Shown: positions 18,033 to 25,818 of the stretch, in pieces | How positions within the stretch are numbered: the stretch's first letter is position 1 | How the letters are laid out: each line of letters opens with the position of its first letter | The notes under the pieces: generated by a model | The model's input: the letters and a program-made list of their open reading frames with translations, nothing else | The model's database searches: none | What the model was told of the DNA's origin: nothing | Assembly (NCBI RefSeq): GCF_000287675.1 | Contig: NZ_ALJL01000016.1 | Coordinates: forward strand, 124,001-188,000 | Direction of reading: 5' to 3' | Source of the DNA: Lachnoanaerobaculum sp. ICM7 | GTDB lineage: Bacteria; Bacillota; Clostridia; Lachnospirales; Lachnospiraceae | Length of the DNA: 64,000 nucleotides | Program-made: the position numbers and the translations under genes

Positions 18033-18731
18033 TTATATATGTATTACATTTGGGTTTCTACCCTTACTCAAGTTTTCATGCCTTAGGTAATTTCCATATT
18101 TCATGTTTGTTATTTTTAACATCACGATAGGAAATATAATAGACTTTATACAGTATAATGCTAAAAAAGTAAGAAACAACTCAGGTTTTACCCTGATAGT
18201 AAGTATTTTTGTAGTATATCCTATATACAATACACCTACATTCAAGACCACATTAAATAATGTAGTAAGTACCGGAAATACTATATCCACTTTGGTACGT
18301 GGTGAAAAGCACTTAACGGCAAATAAAGACAGTACTGAAATATTCGTAATACATATGGGCTTATAATCATATCTATAAATTACCATGGTTTTTACATTAT
18401 AAAATGAGCATTCATGTTGATATAAGCTAAATTCGTTTATCCATGTATATGTAATATTTGATATATCCTCCCATGGAACCGTCAAATCTATCTTTTTTAA
18501 ATAAATACCGTCCTTTGAGATAACACATTTTGTCACCACAAATGAAAAAACAACAAACATTACAAGCCATACAATGTTCAGTATTGTACAAAGTTTTTTT
18601 GAATTAAATAAATGCCCTTCAAAATACATATCTTTGCCTTCACCTATGAAATAAATCACCATAGTGGCAAAGATAAATATAAACAATATCCATCTATAAT
18701 ATATGCTGTGAAATCTTATACCGTTTTTCAT
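18033..18731 (-). CDS. Membrane protein of unknown function (PH-like central domain)
   Basis: 232 residues from ATG 18731 (GAGG 6 nt upstream; the in-frame ATG at 18743 has no RBS). Two N-terminal spans, a short soluble part beginning CVISKDGIYLKKIDLTVPWEDI that resembles bacterial PH/YcxB-type domains, then two C-terminal spans. No catalytic motif. It follows the 4Fe-4S membrane protein by 18 nt, so they are probably co-transcribed, but no functional link can be drawn. Confidence 0.7.
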   Translation of the reverse strand: MKNGIRFHSIYYRWILFIFIFATMVIYFIGEGKDMYFEGHLFNSKKLCTILNIVWLVMFVVFSFVVTKCVISKDGIYLKKIDLTVPWEDISNITYTWINEFSLYQHECSFYNVKTMVIYRYDYKPICITNISVLSLFAVKCFSPRTKVDIVFPVLTTLFNVVLNVGVLYIGYTTKILTIRVKPELFLTFLALYCIKSIIFPIVMLKITNMKYGNYLRHENLSKGRNPNVIHI

Positions 18732-18749
18732 ATCATACCTCATTTGTAC

Positions 18750-19568
18750 TTACAATGCATCCTTAGGACAACTCCTGACACATTCCATACATAGAATACA
18801 CTCCGTGCCATTTTTTCTTTTTCTTGAATTGTCCGTCATATCAACATCCATAGGACATACCTTTTTACATTTATTACAGGAAATGCATTTATCTGTATCA
18901 CATTTTATTCTGACCAAAGAGAAATAACTCATAGGCTTTAAAAAAACTGTTATCGGGCAGATATATTTGCAAAATGCTCTGTTATCTTCAAATATATAGG
19001 CAAGTGCTATACCTACTATATAATAGACTAAATTACCTATTATAAATGATACGAACATAATTCTATCAAGATGCTTTACCTTTGCAATAAAGAGTGTTGC
19101 AACAAAACCTAATGAAAGTAAAAACACTATATATCTTATCCATTCAATATTTTTTCTTTCATGCTTATGAATCTTATATGGTAAAAAATCCAGTATCATT
19201 GCCGTCCAACATGCATATCCACACCATCCTCTTCCAAATATGATCGGCCCAAATATCTTTGCCACCACATAGTGAATAGTTGCAGCCTCAAAAACTCCTG
19301 TAAAAAGATAGTACCAAAAACCTTCTATTTGCATATTTTCATTCTTTATGATTCCTAAATATATAAGTATATAAAGCCCTACAAGCAATTGTACCACTCT
19401 TCTTGCATACTTATATTCTTTTATAAACAAAAAAATACCAAATGATATTGATATTCCTATATAACTGAAATTAAAAAAATAAAATAAATTATCCAATGCC
19501 AACCAAAGCACGACAGCAATTGTTTCAAATATAGAAAACATCAGTATAGGCAGTAAGTACTTCTTCAA
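18750..19568 (-). CDS. Membrane-bound 4Fe-4S ferredoxin-type protein (NapH/YccM-like)
   Basis: 272 residues: five or so N-terminal spans, a cytoplasmic-facing CGYACWTAM and CKYICPITVF Cys pairs as in NapH/NosR/RdxA-type proteins, then two C-terminal 4Fe-4S clusters (CISCNKCKKVCP and CILCMECVRSCP). Likely shuttles electrons between a membrane quinol or flavin donor and a soluble partner; the partner is not encoded nearby. Divergent from the Nmad3 gene across a ~100-bp promoter region. Confidence 0.85.
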   Translation of the reverse strand: MKKYLLPILMFSIFETIAVVLWLALDNLFYFFNFSYIGISISFGIFLFIKEYKYARRVVQLLVGLYILIYLGIIKNENMQIEGFWYYLFTGVFEAATIHYVVAKIFGPIIFGRGWCGYACWTAMILDFLPYKIHKHERKNIEWIRYIVFLLSLGFVATLFIAKVKHLDRIMFVSFIIGNLVYYIVGIALAYIFEDNRAFCKYICPITVFLKPMSYFSLVRIKCDTDKCISCNKCKKVCPMDVDMTDNSRKRKNGTECILCMECVRSCPKDAL

Positions 19569-19616
19569 ATTATTGTCCTCGATTCATTATATATATTTCT
19601 AAAGTTTATAAATGCT

Positions 19617-19645
19617 TTGTTTTTATTTATAGTATATGTTAAAAT
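19617..19645 (+). promoter_or_regulatory. SigA-type promoter of the Nmad3 gene
   Basis: TTGTTT (19617-19622), 17-nt spacer, TAAAAT (19640-19645), followed by a strong AAGGAGG RBS before the ATG at 19667. Confidence 0.75.
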
Positions 19646-19666
19646 TATATCACAAGGAGGGACGAC

Positions 19667-20470
19667 ATGAAAGTAATATTGAGTAGAAAGGGAATGGATA
19701 GCGAATCCGGAAGAGTGGCAAGTCCAATACTTCCTGACGGTACTTTACTATCACTCCCTATACCCGATCGAAAAAGCAAGAAAAAATACGAAGACATACA
19801 GTATAAAGGACAAAACTATAGAGATATTATAACTCAGCTTCATCCGGATTTTGATTTTGAAAGTTATCCTACCTGTCATCTGGATCCTGATATATATGAA
19901 GATATTAATGATAGACCTGTTGACTGGGTTCCGGCATTTGGACAATGGGGAGTAGCGGCAACACATCTTGATAAATCATGCGTTGATGTCGGTGATATTT
20001 TTCTTTTTTATGGAATGTTTAGACAAACTGAGATTAAAAATGGAAAGTTATCCTACATAAAGGGTGCTCCTATCCGCCATATAATCTACGGGTATATGGA
20101 AATTGGTGAAGTTATAAAAGATGACAAAGAAATTGCAAGCAAGTACAATTGGCACCCACATAGTATAGCACCTTTCTATACCAACAATCGTATATATATT
20201 TCAAAGAAATGCTCTACCTTTCATTATGATGATGCACTGGTACTTACGCAAAAAGATCAGCCACGCAGGAGTGTGTGGCAATTGCCTTCATTCTTTGCAG
20301 AGAAAGGTATTGCTATTTCTTGGCAAGGTCATACTCATCCCGTTATCAAAGGTGATTCATCAATATTAAAAACCGCCTCCCGTGGACAGGAGTTTGTTAT
20401 AACAACCGATACAAAAGAGCAGGAAGAAAATCTTTCTGACTGGGTAAAAGAAATAATAAGCCATAAGTAA
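19667..20470 (+). CDS. Nmad3-type (nucleotide modification associated) protein
   Basis: 267 residues with no signal or membrane segment. The N-terminus MKVILSRKGMDSESG, the P(I/L)PDGTLLSLPIPD strand and the central DVGDIFLFYGMFR and RHIIYGYMEI blocks match my memory of the Nmad3 (nucleotide modification associated domain 3) family, proposed from genome context to act in modified-base biology. It stands alone here with its own promoter and terminator, without DNA modification genes beside it. The biochemical role is unknown. Confidence 0.7.
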   Translation: MKVILSRKGMDSESGRVASPILPDGTLLSLPIPDRKSKKKYEDIQYKGQNYRDIITQLHPDFDFESYPTCHLDPDIYEDINDRPVDWVPAFGQWGVAATHLDKSCVDVGDIFLFYGMFRQTEIKNGKLSYIKGAPIRHIIYGYMEIGEVIKDDKEIASKYNWHPHSIAPFYTNNRIYISKKCSTFHYDDALVLTQKDQPRRSVWQLPSFFAEKGIAISWQGHTHPVIKGDSSILKTASRGQEFVITTDTKEQEENLSDWVKEIISHK

Positions 20471-20485
20471 TAATAAACTTGATTT

Positions 20486-20509
20486 AAGCCGGATTTTGCC
20501 GGCTTTTTT
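20486..20509 (+). terminator. Intrinsic terminator after the Nmad3 gene
   Basis: AAGCCGG/CCGGCTT stem, 6-nt loop, followed by a T run, 15 nt after the stop codon. Confidence 0.9.
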
Positions 20510-20592
20510 ATATTTGCTCTAAATATATTCGTATTTATTCATTAAATCGAATAATGCCATTCACATATTGAAAAATCAAATCACTAGATATA

Positions 20593-20621
20593 TTGAGGAT
20601 TTAGCCTATTTTTTATATAAT
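20593..20621 (+). promoter_or_regulatory. SigA-type promoter of the dehydratase/activase pair
   Basis: TTGAGG (20593-20598), 17-nt spacer, TATAAT (20616-20621), 55 nt before the ATG; RBS TTAGGAGG just upstream of the start. Confidence 0.75.
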
Positions 20622-20676
20622 TTACCTATATATTTTATTGAAATAGTGATATTTTATAAATTAGGAGGATTTCATT

Positions 20677-21824
20677 ATGTTACGACTTCCGGATAACTTC
20701 GAGTCTTTTACAGATGCAAGAAAAGCCGGCTTTATAAAAATGAAGGAACACAAAGACAATGGTGGAAAAATTGTCGGAACTTATTGCTCATTTGTTCCCA
20801 CAGAGCTGATTATAGCTGCGGGAGCCATACCCGTATCGCTTTGCGCAACCAGTGAAGAACCTATAAGTGCTGCAGAAGCACATCTGCCCTCAAATCTTTG
20901 TCCATTGATAAAGGCAAGTTATGGTTTTGCTCTTACCGATACCTGCCCATATTTTTATTTTTCCGACTTTATAGTAGGTGAAACCACCTGTGACGGAAAA
21001 AAGAAAATGTTTGAGCTTATGAATGATTTGAAGGAAACCTATGTTATGCAACTTCCGTCTTCAAGAGATGAAATTGCCCTTAATATGTGGGAGGCGGAAA
21101 TACATAAATTTTGGAAAAAGCTTGAAGACTTTTATGGTGTAACAATTACCGAAGAAGATGTTAAAAAAGCAATATTATTAAAAAATTCCGAAAGAGATCT
21201 GGTACTTGAATATCTTGAACTTGGAAAGCTCAATCCATCTCCTATCTCAGGATATGAAATCGGCACAAAACTTGATACACTTAGTTTTATACCAAGTATG
21301 GAAGAGCGTTGTAAGCAGATAAGGAAAAGAATTGATGAAGTAAAGGCCGATTGGGAGACAAATTATAAGGGTAAAATCGCAAGAAAACCGAGAATATTGA
21401 TAACCGGATGTCCAAACGGCGGCGTACGAGATAAAACTATTAAAGTTTTGGAGGAGCTTGGTGCCGATGTAGTTGCATTTGATAACTGCAGTACAAACAG
21501 AGAAAAAATAGAAAAAGTAGATACTACTCTACCTGTAGCGAGAGCACTTGCAAAAAAATATCTCAATATCAATTGCTCCGTAATGAGCCCAAATGACAGC
21601 AGACTTGGCTTTATAACAGATATGATAGATGAATATCAGGTGGATGGAGTCGTTGAAATAATACTTCAGGCCTGCATACCTTCTCCATAGAATCATATAA
21701 TGTTAAAAAGGCTGTAGTTGCCAAGGGTGTACCTTATCTGAAGATAGAAACAGATTATTCAAAGGCTGATGTCGGACAGATTAACACAAGGCTTGAAGCC
21801 TTCCTTGAAACTGTAGCTGTATAA
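20677..21824 (+). pseudogene. 2-hydroxyacyl-CoA dehydratase-type double-cubane protein, frameshifted near the 3' end
   Basis: The first frame (20677-21690, 337 codons) carries the HgdB/FldC/DCCP-type fold with conserved cysteines (GTYCSF, SNLCPL, DTCPY, GETTCDGKKK). It ends abruptly at QACIPSP. One base inserted after QAC (TGC ATA read as TGC CAT A) restores QACHTFSIESYNVKK and an open frame to TAA at 21822-21824, giving about 382 residues, the normal family length. So there is a single-base deletion near 21679, from real mutation or a sequencing or assembly error. The intact enzyme would use two linked 4Fe-4S cubanes for difficult ATP-driven reductions, fed by the activase downstream. Confidence 0.82.
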
Positions 21825-21844
21825 CGAGAGGACAAACTTAACAA

Positions 21845-22630
21845 ATGGATAAACAATATTATGTAGGTATAGATATAGGATCCACCGCTTCAAAAGTGGT
21901 AGTACTTGATGATGAAAAACTTGTCAAATCTTTTTGTATACCTACAGGTTGGAACAGCAAGGAAACTGCAAAAAGCATATTACAAAGGCTACAAGATGAC
22001 GGACTTTCTGAAAATATGAGCTGTGCCGCAACAGGATATGGAAGAATCTGTGTGGATTATGCCGATAAAGTTATAACAGAAATAACCTGCCATGCAAAAG
22101 GTGCCTATGCACTGTTTGGAGTTGACGGAACCGTAATAGATATAGGTGGTCAAGATACAAAGATAATCAGCCTTGAAAACGGTATGGTAAGAGACTTTCT
22201 AATGAATGATAAATGTGCGGCAGGTACAGGTAAATTTATCGAAGTTATGGCAAACAGACTTGGCACCGACTTTGAAGAGCTTTATGCCCTCGCATCCATG
22301 GGTGATTCACTTTCTATAAGCTCCATGTGTACAGTCTTTGCAGAATCAGAGGTAATAAGCTATATAGGATCCGGTGAAAAAAGAGAAAATATAGCTGCCG
22401 GAGTAATAGATTCAGTAGCCAATAAGGTTATAAATCTCGCTCAAAAGCATGGTCTCCTGGGTGAAATCATGCTTACAGGCGGACTTAGCTACACTACGTA
22501 TTTTATAGAATTGATGTCACAAAAACTTGGCAAAAAAATCCATACACATCATCTCGGAAGATATGCCGGTGCCATAGGAGCCGCAATCTCTTTAAGACCT
22601 AAAAACAGTGCCCCTATAAATTTTAATTAA
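21845..22630 (+). CDS. Acyl-CoA dehydratase activase (HgdC/BadF-BcrA ATPase family)
   Basis: 261 residues of the ASKHA fold: phosphate-binding GIDIGSTASK, DIGGQDTK, and the cluster-binding cysteines in NDKCAAGTGKF and SSMCTVFAESE, where a dimer holds one 4Fe-4S. It hydrolyses ATP to inject a low-potential electron into its dehydratase or double-cubane partner, which lies 20 nt upstream. The activase is intact even though its partner is frameshifted, which favours a sequencing error or very recent mutation over an old pseudogene. Confidence 0.9.
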   Translation: MDKQYYVGIDIGSTASKVVVLDDEKLVKSFCIPTGWNSKETAKSILQRLQDDGLSENMSCAATGYGRICVDYADKVITEITCHAKGAYALFGVDGTVIDIGGQDTKIISLENGMVRDFLMNDKCAAGTGKFIEVMANRLGTDFEELYALASMGDSLSISSMCTVFAESEVISYIGSGEKRENIAAGVIDSVANKVINLAQKHGLLGEIMLTGGLSYTTYFIELMSQKLGKKIHTHHLGRYAGAIGAAISLRPKNSAPINFN

Positions 22631-22640
22631 AAATATAAAT

Positions 22641-22690
22641 GACTTTCACATTTCACAAGGCTAAACTTGTATATGTGAAAGTTATTTTAA
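22641..22690 (+). terminator. Intrinsic terminator after the activase gene
   Basis: ACTTTCACAT (22642-22651) pairs with ATGTGAAAGT (22673-22682), with further inner pairing CACAAG/CTTGTA, then TATTTTAATTT. Confidence 0.75.
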
Positions 22691-22691
22691 T

Positions 22692-22815
22692 TTACCATTC
22701 AAACAATAGCCACTGATGAGTGGATGCGTCACCAAAATCCCTAAAGTAAAACAAATCACCAAAGCCTATCATCATAAAGGGAATTCTTGAATAGTCTTCA
22801 TTTTCAAGGCATCTT
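22692..22815 (-). pseudogene. C-terminal fragment of a DUF1851/GAD-like immunity-type protein
   Basis: About 40 codons on the minus strand ending in TAA at 22692-22694: RCLENEDYSRIPFMMIGFGD, then LFYFRDFGDASTHQWLLFEW. This resembles the C-terminal core of DUF1851 (Tdi1-like immunity) proteins. There is no start; the 5' part is missing and the frame abuts the Fic gene stop. The family assignment is by eye and modest. Confidence 0.4.
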
Positions 22816-23587
22816 ATACTTCTCCAACCACAACTGTCTCTTCAAGAGTTGTAAGTATAATCTCAAGTATTAATTCTACAAAAGCATAACTGTCAGCTTC
22901 TTTGTCCGACTTTCCAAGTGAATCATAATAATCTTGTTGTCTGCTTCGTATCAACTCTTCAATTGGCAGCCAATAAAACAGTTCATTCCATTTACCAAGT
23001 AATAAACTGTGCCACATCCTTCCAATACGCCCATTTCCATCCGCAAAAGGATGAATAAACTCAAATTCATAATGAAAAACAGCACTTTTAATCAGTGGGT
23101 GCATTTCTGAATTTTTATACCAGTCAAACAGTTCTTGAATTTGCATAGGTACAAATTTAGCAGGTGGAGCCATATGTACAACAACATCACCATCAAAAAT
23201 TCCTACTCCACCACTTCTAAATGTTCCATTCTCAGGAATCAACCCTTCCATCATAACCCGATGTGCTTTGAGTAAATCTTTTACTGAATTAGGATCCAGT
23301 GAAAGCATTAACTCATATGTTTCATAAGCATTCTTAACTTCACGTATTTCATTAGGATTTCCCAGAATTCTCTTTCCGTCAAGTATAGCAGTAACCTGTT
23401 CTAAAGAAAGTGAATTTTGCTCTATAGCAAGTGAAGAATGAATTGTTCTTATTCTATTTTCTTTTCTTAAATGTGGATTCAGCTTTCCATGTGAAAGTAC
23501 TGTAATTCTTCCAACCTGCTCACTAATTGCAGCTACAAGATTTGTAATTCTGTCCGTCATATGAAACGGTGGTTTATATTCTCCCAT
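22814..23587 (-). CDS. Fic-family AMPylase-type protein, canonical active site, no C-terminal winged helix
   Basis: 257 residues: inhibitory helix motif SLAIEQN near residue 53, Fic core with catalytic FIHPFADGNGRIGRMW (HxFxDGNGRxxR complete), and flap region GIFDGDVVVHMAPPA. Class II Fic proteins of this type transfer AMP to target proteins or themselves and are kept off by the inhibitory Glu. It is about 40% shorter than its relative at 4114-5271 because the C-terminal DNA-binding-like part is missing, and what follows its stop is a fragment of an unrelated gene, so 3' truncation by rearrangement is likely. Confidence 0.88.
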   Translation of the reverse strand: MGEYKPPFHMTDRITNLVAAISEQVGRITVLSHGKLNPHLRKENRIRTIHSSLAIEQNSLSLEQVTAILDGKRILGNPNEIREVKNAYETYELMLSLDPNSVKDLLKAHRVMMEGLIPENGTFRSGGVGIFDGDVVVHMAPPAKFVPMQIQELFDWYKNSEMHPLIKSAVFHYEFEFIHPFADGNGRIGRMWHSLLLGKWNELFYWLPIEELIRSRQQDYYDSLGKSDKEADSYAFVELILEIILTTLEETVVVGEV

Positions 23588-23630
23588 TTTGTGTTTCCTT
23601 TTATTCTCAAAATATCAATAATATTTCTAA

Positions 23631-23665
23631 ATTTATCCTGCTAAAACAAAATGCTCCGCCTTCAA
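23631..23665. repeat. 35-bp exact copy of the 3' end of the DUF3841 gene
   Basis: Positions 23631-23665 are identical to 24921-24955, which is the last ~11 codons and stop of the DUF3841 gene. Here they are not attached to any frame. The pair are direct repeats flanking the thioredoxin and esterase genes, indicating that this segment was inserted or duplicated next to a pre-existing DUF3841 gene. Confidence 0.85.
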
Positions 23666-23676
23666 CTTCTGCATCC

Positions 23677-23994
23677 TTATTTCCTCAATTCGAGATAACG
23701 CTCAATATCTCCAAGCAGTGCATCCAGACTGAAATAACCGCTCTCTCGTGCAACAAGTTGACCGTCCATATATACCAGCACAGTCGGTGCGGAGAAAATG
23801 CCCATCTGTGAACTGATTTCCATGTTTTTTTCTATATCTACATATCGGGCTTCTACCTCTTTATGCTCACTCATCCACTGTTCCAGCTTATACCGAATGG
23901 CATGGCAGGGGCCACATGTATCCGAACCAAACTGGAGGATAAGCACCGGTATTTTCTTTATTAAATCATTAATATCTTCTCTAAGATCATTCAT
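23677..23994 (-). CDS. Thioredoxin-family protein
   Basis: 105 residues with the redox motif in FGSDTCGPCHAIR, the cis-Pro in SAPTVLVYMDG and the closing Gly (RESGYFSLDALL); standard single-domain thioredoxin length. It reduces disulfides in the cytosol; the specific partner is unknown. The CGPC active site is the usual one for thioredoxins. No signal peptide. Gap 23995-24203 upstream holds no gene I can see. Confidence 0.88.
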   Translation of the reverse strand: MNDLREDINDLIKKIPVLILQFGSDTCGPCHAIRYKLEQWMSEHKEVEARYVDIEKNMEISSQMGIFSAPTVLVYMDGQLVARESGYFSLDALLGDIERYLELRK

Positions 23995-24200
23995 AGCTCA
24001 AATTCCTTTCTTATTAATCATATCAGTCAGAGAACATACTGTATTATACCGGACTTTTCCCATGACCGATTAAACTTCCTATCGCCTACTCAAACATTAT
24101 CAGTTACATTCGTTTAGAAAATCCATATGTTTTGTTTAGACTTCCGAATCCCACTTTTTCTCTTTCATTTTTGAATAATTAAAATCCCTTTATTTTTTTT

Positions 24201-24724
24201 AAACTATAAAATTGCCTTTATTCCCCTTGCACTGCGAATAACTGTATCTGTGAAATGATTACCCGGATTTAATTCAAATATTACCTCACACCCAAGGTTC
24301 TTAAAATATTCTGAAAGCTCTCTTGTATTATACTCTACAGTTTTTAATACAGGATTGCGTGTATTTGCCTCTTTATCCCCCAGAGAAAAATAAATTTTAT
24401 CAGGCAACCTCTTATAATCATTACTTTTACAATATTCCATAAAGTCATAAAACCAAAGTGAGCCCGACACACTTGCCACTCTGTCAAATACATCAGTTTT
24501 ATACATAGCATAAACAGCAAAAAGACCTGCAAGTGAATATCCTGTTATTCCTGTAAATCCCGGTTCTCCATCTATCATCTCCTTTGCCTTTGGCAAAATC
24601 TCATCTATAAGCAATCTCAGATACTCATCTGCACCGCCGCTAAAAGATTTTTCTTTAGAATAGATTGAAGGCATATACCATGGTGACATATCATGATTCC
24701 AATCAATATTTCCAACAACAAGTA
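24201..24724. repeat. 524-bp direct repeat, copy 1 (intact esterase)
   Basis: Same-strand repeat of 33386-33909, offset 9185, no indels and about 30 mismatches by eye. Copy 1 lies inside a complete esterase gene; copy 2 is a 5'-truncated one. The pair bracket DUF3841, the DUF262 protein, the GHKL operon and the recombinase remnant. Confidence 0.9.
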
Positions 24725-24890
24725 AATTAAAAGAAGTACAGCCCATGTTATGCAATGCCTGATATACATCTTCGCCATCACCTTCAAAAGTATTAAAAAC
24801 AATCAAAGGAGCATTTGTATCAGGGGACTTGTATAGGGTGAATTCTTTATCTTTTATATTGAATTTTTCTTTATTATTATTTGTTATCAC
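24204..24890 (-). CDS. Alpha/beta-hydrolase-fold esterase (PF00756-like)
   Basis: 228 residues, no signal peptide. Nucleophile Ser in GYSLAGLFAVYA, catalytic His in NPGNHFTD near the C-terminus; the fold and spacing resemble Fes/IroE/esterase-D-type enzymes but the substrate is not evident. RBS AGGAGGTATAGGTG lies upstream. A near-identical second copy, lacking the first ~55 codons, is at 33389-33908. Confidence 0.8.
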   Translation of the reverse strand: MITNNNKEKFNIKDKEFTLYKSPDTNAPLIVFNTFEGDGEDVYQALHNMGCTSFNLLVVGNIDWNHDMSPWYMPSIYSKEKSFSGGADEYLRLLIDEILPKAKEMIDGEPGFTGITGYSLAGLFAVYAMYKTDVFDRVASVSGSLWFYDFMEYCKSNDYKRLPDKIYFSLGDKEANTRNPVLKTVEYNTRELSEYFKNLGCEVIFELNPGNHFTDTVIRSARGIKAIL

Positions 24891-24922
24891 CTATACCTCC
24901 TACCACAGGCCTTAAATTATAT

Positions 24923-25459
24923 TTATCCTGCTAAAACAAAATGCTCCGCCTTCAAAACCCATTCCTTTTTTAACTCCCAAAATGTTGCTTGAGTAGATTT
25001 CGGTACATACCAACAGTCGGTTACTTCATCTATACAAAAAACATTTTCCCAGCTTTTCAATATTTCATCTTCACTTGGATCTTCAATATCATCTTTTTCA
25101 TATAACGGTAAATATCCGTCATTTAATATAACATGCCACATATCAAAGTCTGACAGTAAAACCATATTGTCAGGTATATCTATAGTTAGCAAAACTACAG
25201 GTGTTCCCTTCTTACCTCCATATCTATGAATCCTCATATCAGGACGTTTTCTTACACCTTCCCATTGATACCAAGCCCATACAGGGTATATTACATCATT
25301 TGGCGGCATTCCGATACGTTTTTTCATCTGTTCGGCAATCCATTCATAATAATAACGTAATCCACCATCAAACGATAAATATTTTTCATTTGCTATAAGT
25401 CTACCTGTCTCAAGTAAAATATCATAAGCAGCCTTATGTTGAATAGCCCATAAAAGCAT
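24923..25459 (-). CDS. DUF3841 protein
   Basis: 178 residues, cytosolic, beginning MLLWAIQHKAAYDILLETG and containing the conserved YPVWAWYQW, VVLLTIDIPDNMVLLSDFDMWH and a Trp-rich C-terminus, consistent with DUF3841. These are small accessory proteins of unknown function often near mobile or toxin-related genes. The gene lies inside the segment bounded by the 524-bp direct repeat, and its 3' end is repeated at 23631-23665. Confidence 0.72.
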   Translation of the reverse strand: MLLWAIQHKAAYDILLETGRLIANEKYLSFDGGLRYYYEWIAEQMKKRIGMPPNDVIYPVWAWYQWEGVRKRPDMRIHRYGGKKGTPVVLLTIDIPDNMVLLSDFDMWHVILNDGYLPLYEKDDIEDPSEDEILKSWENVFCIDEVTDCWYVPKSTQATFWELKKEWVLKAEHFVLAG

Positions 25460-25633
25460 TTTAACTCCATAAAATCAATTAATAATATTACCAATTATAC
25501 ATTATCCGTCTTATAAATTTATACTTTAACTTCACTGTACATAATAATAGCATTTTCTCACATATAATTAAATCTCTATCTTAAAATTTCATGCTTCATC
25601 CAAATGAACAGTATTATAGTATGTTATTTAATA

Positions 25634-25662
25634 TTGACTTTTATATCATAAATACATAGAAT
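25634..25662 (+). promoter_or_regulatory. Candidate promoter of the DUF262/DUF1524 gene
   Basis: TTGACT (25634-25639), 17-nt spacer, TAGAAT (25657-25662), giving a ~150-nt leader. A second TATAAT at 25761-25766 lacks a good -35. Otherwise the 359-bp gap 25460-25818 is AT-rich with no coding signal. Confidence 0.5.
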
Positions 25663-25818
25663 CATATTTATACAGTTCATATAGGCACTTTATCTAATGC
25701 TGTTTTGTGATTTGAACCTTAATTTAGAAATTTTTACATGCAATTCAAAATATTAATGTTTATAATCTGAACTCAAATAATAAGTGCTTTATTGTATGAA
25801 ATATAAGGAGAAACGGTA

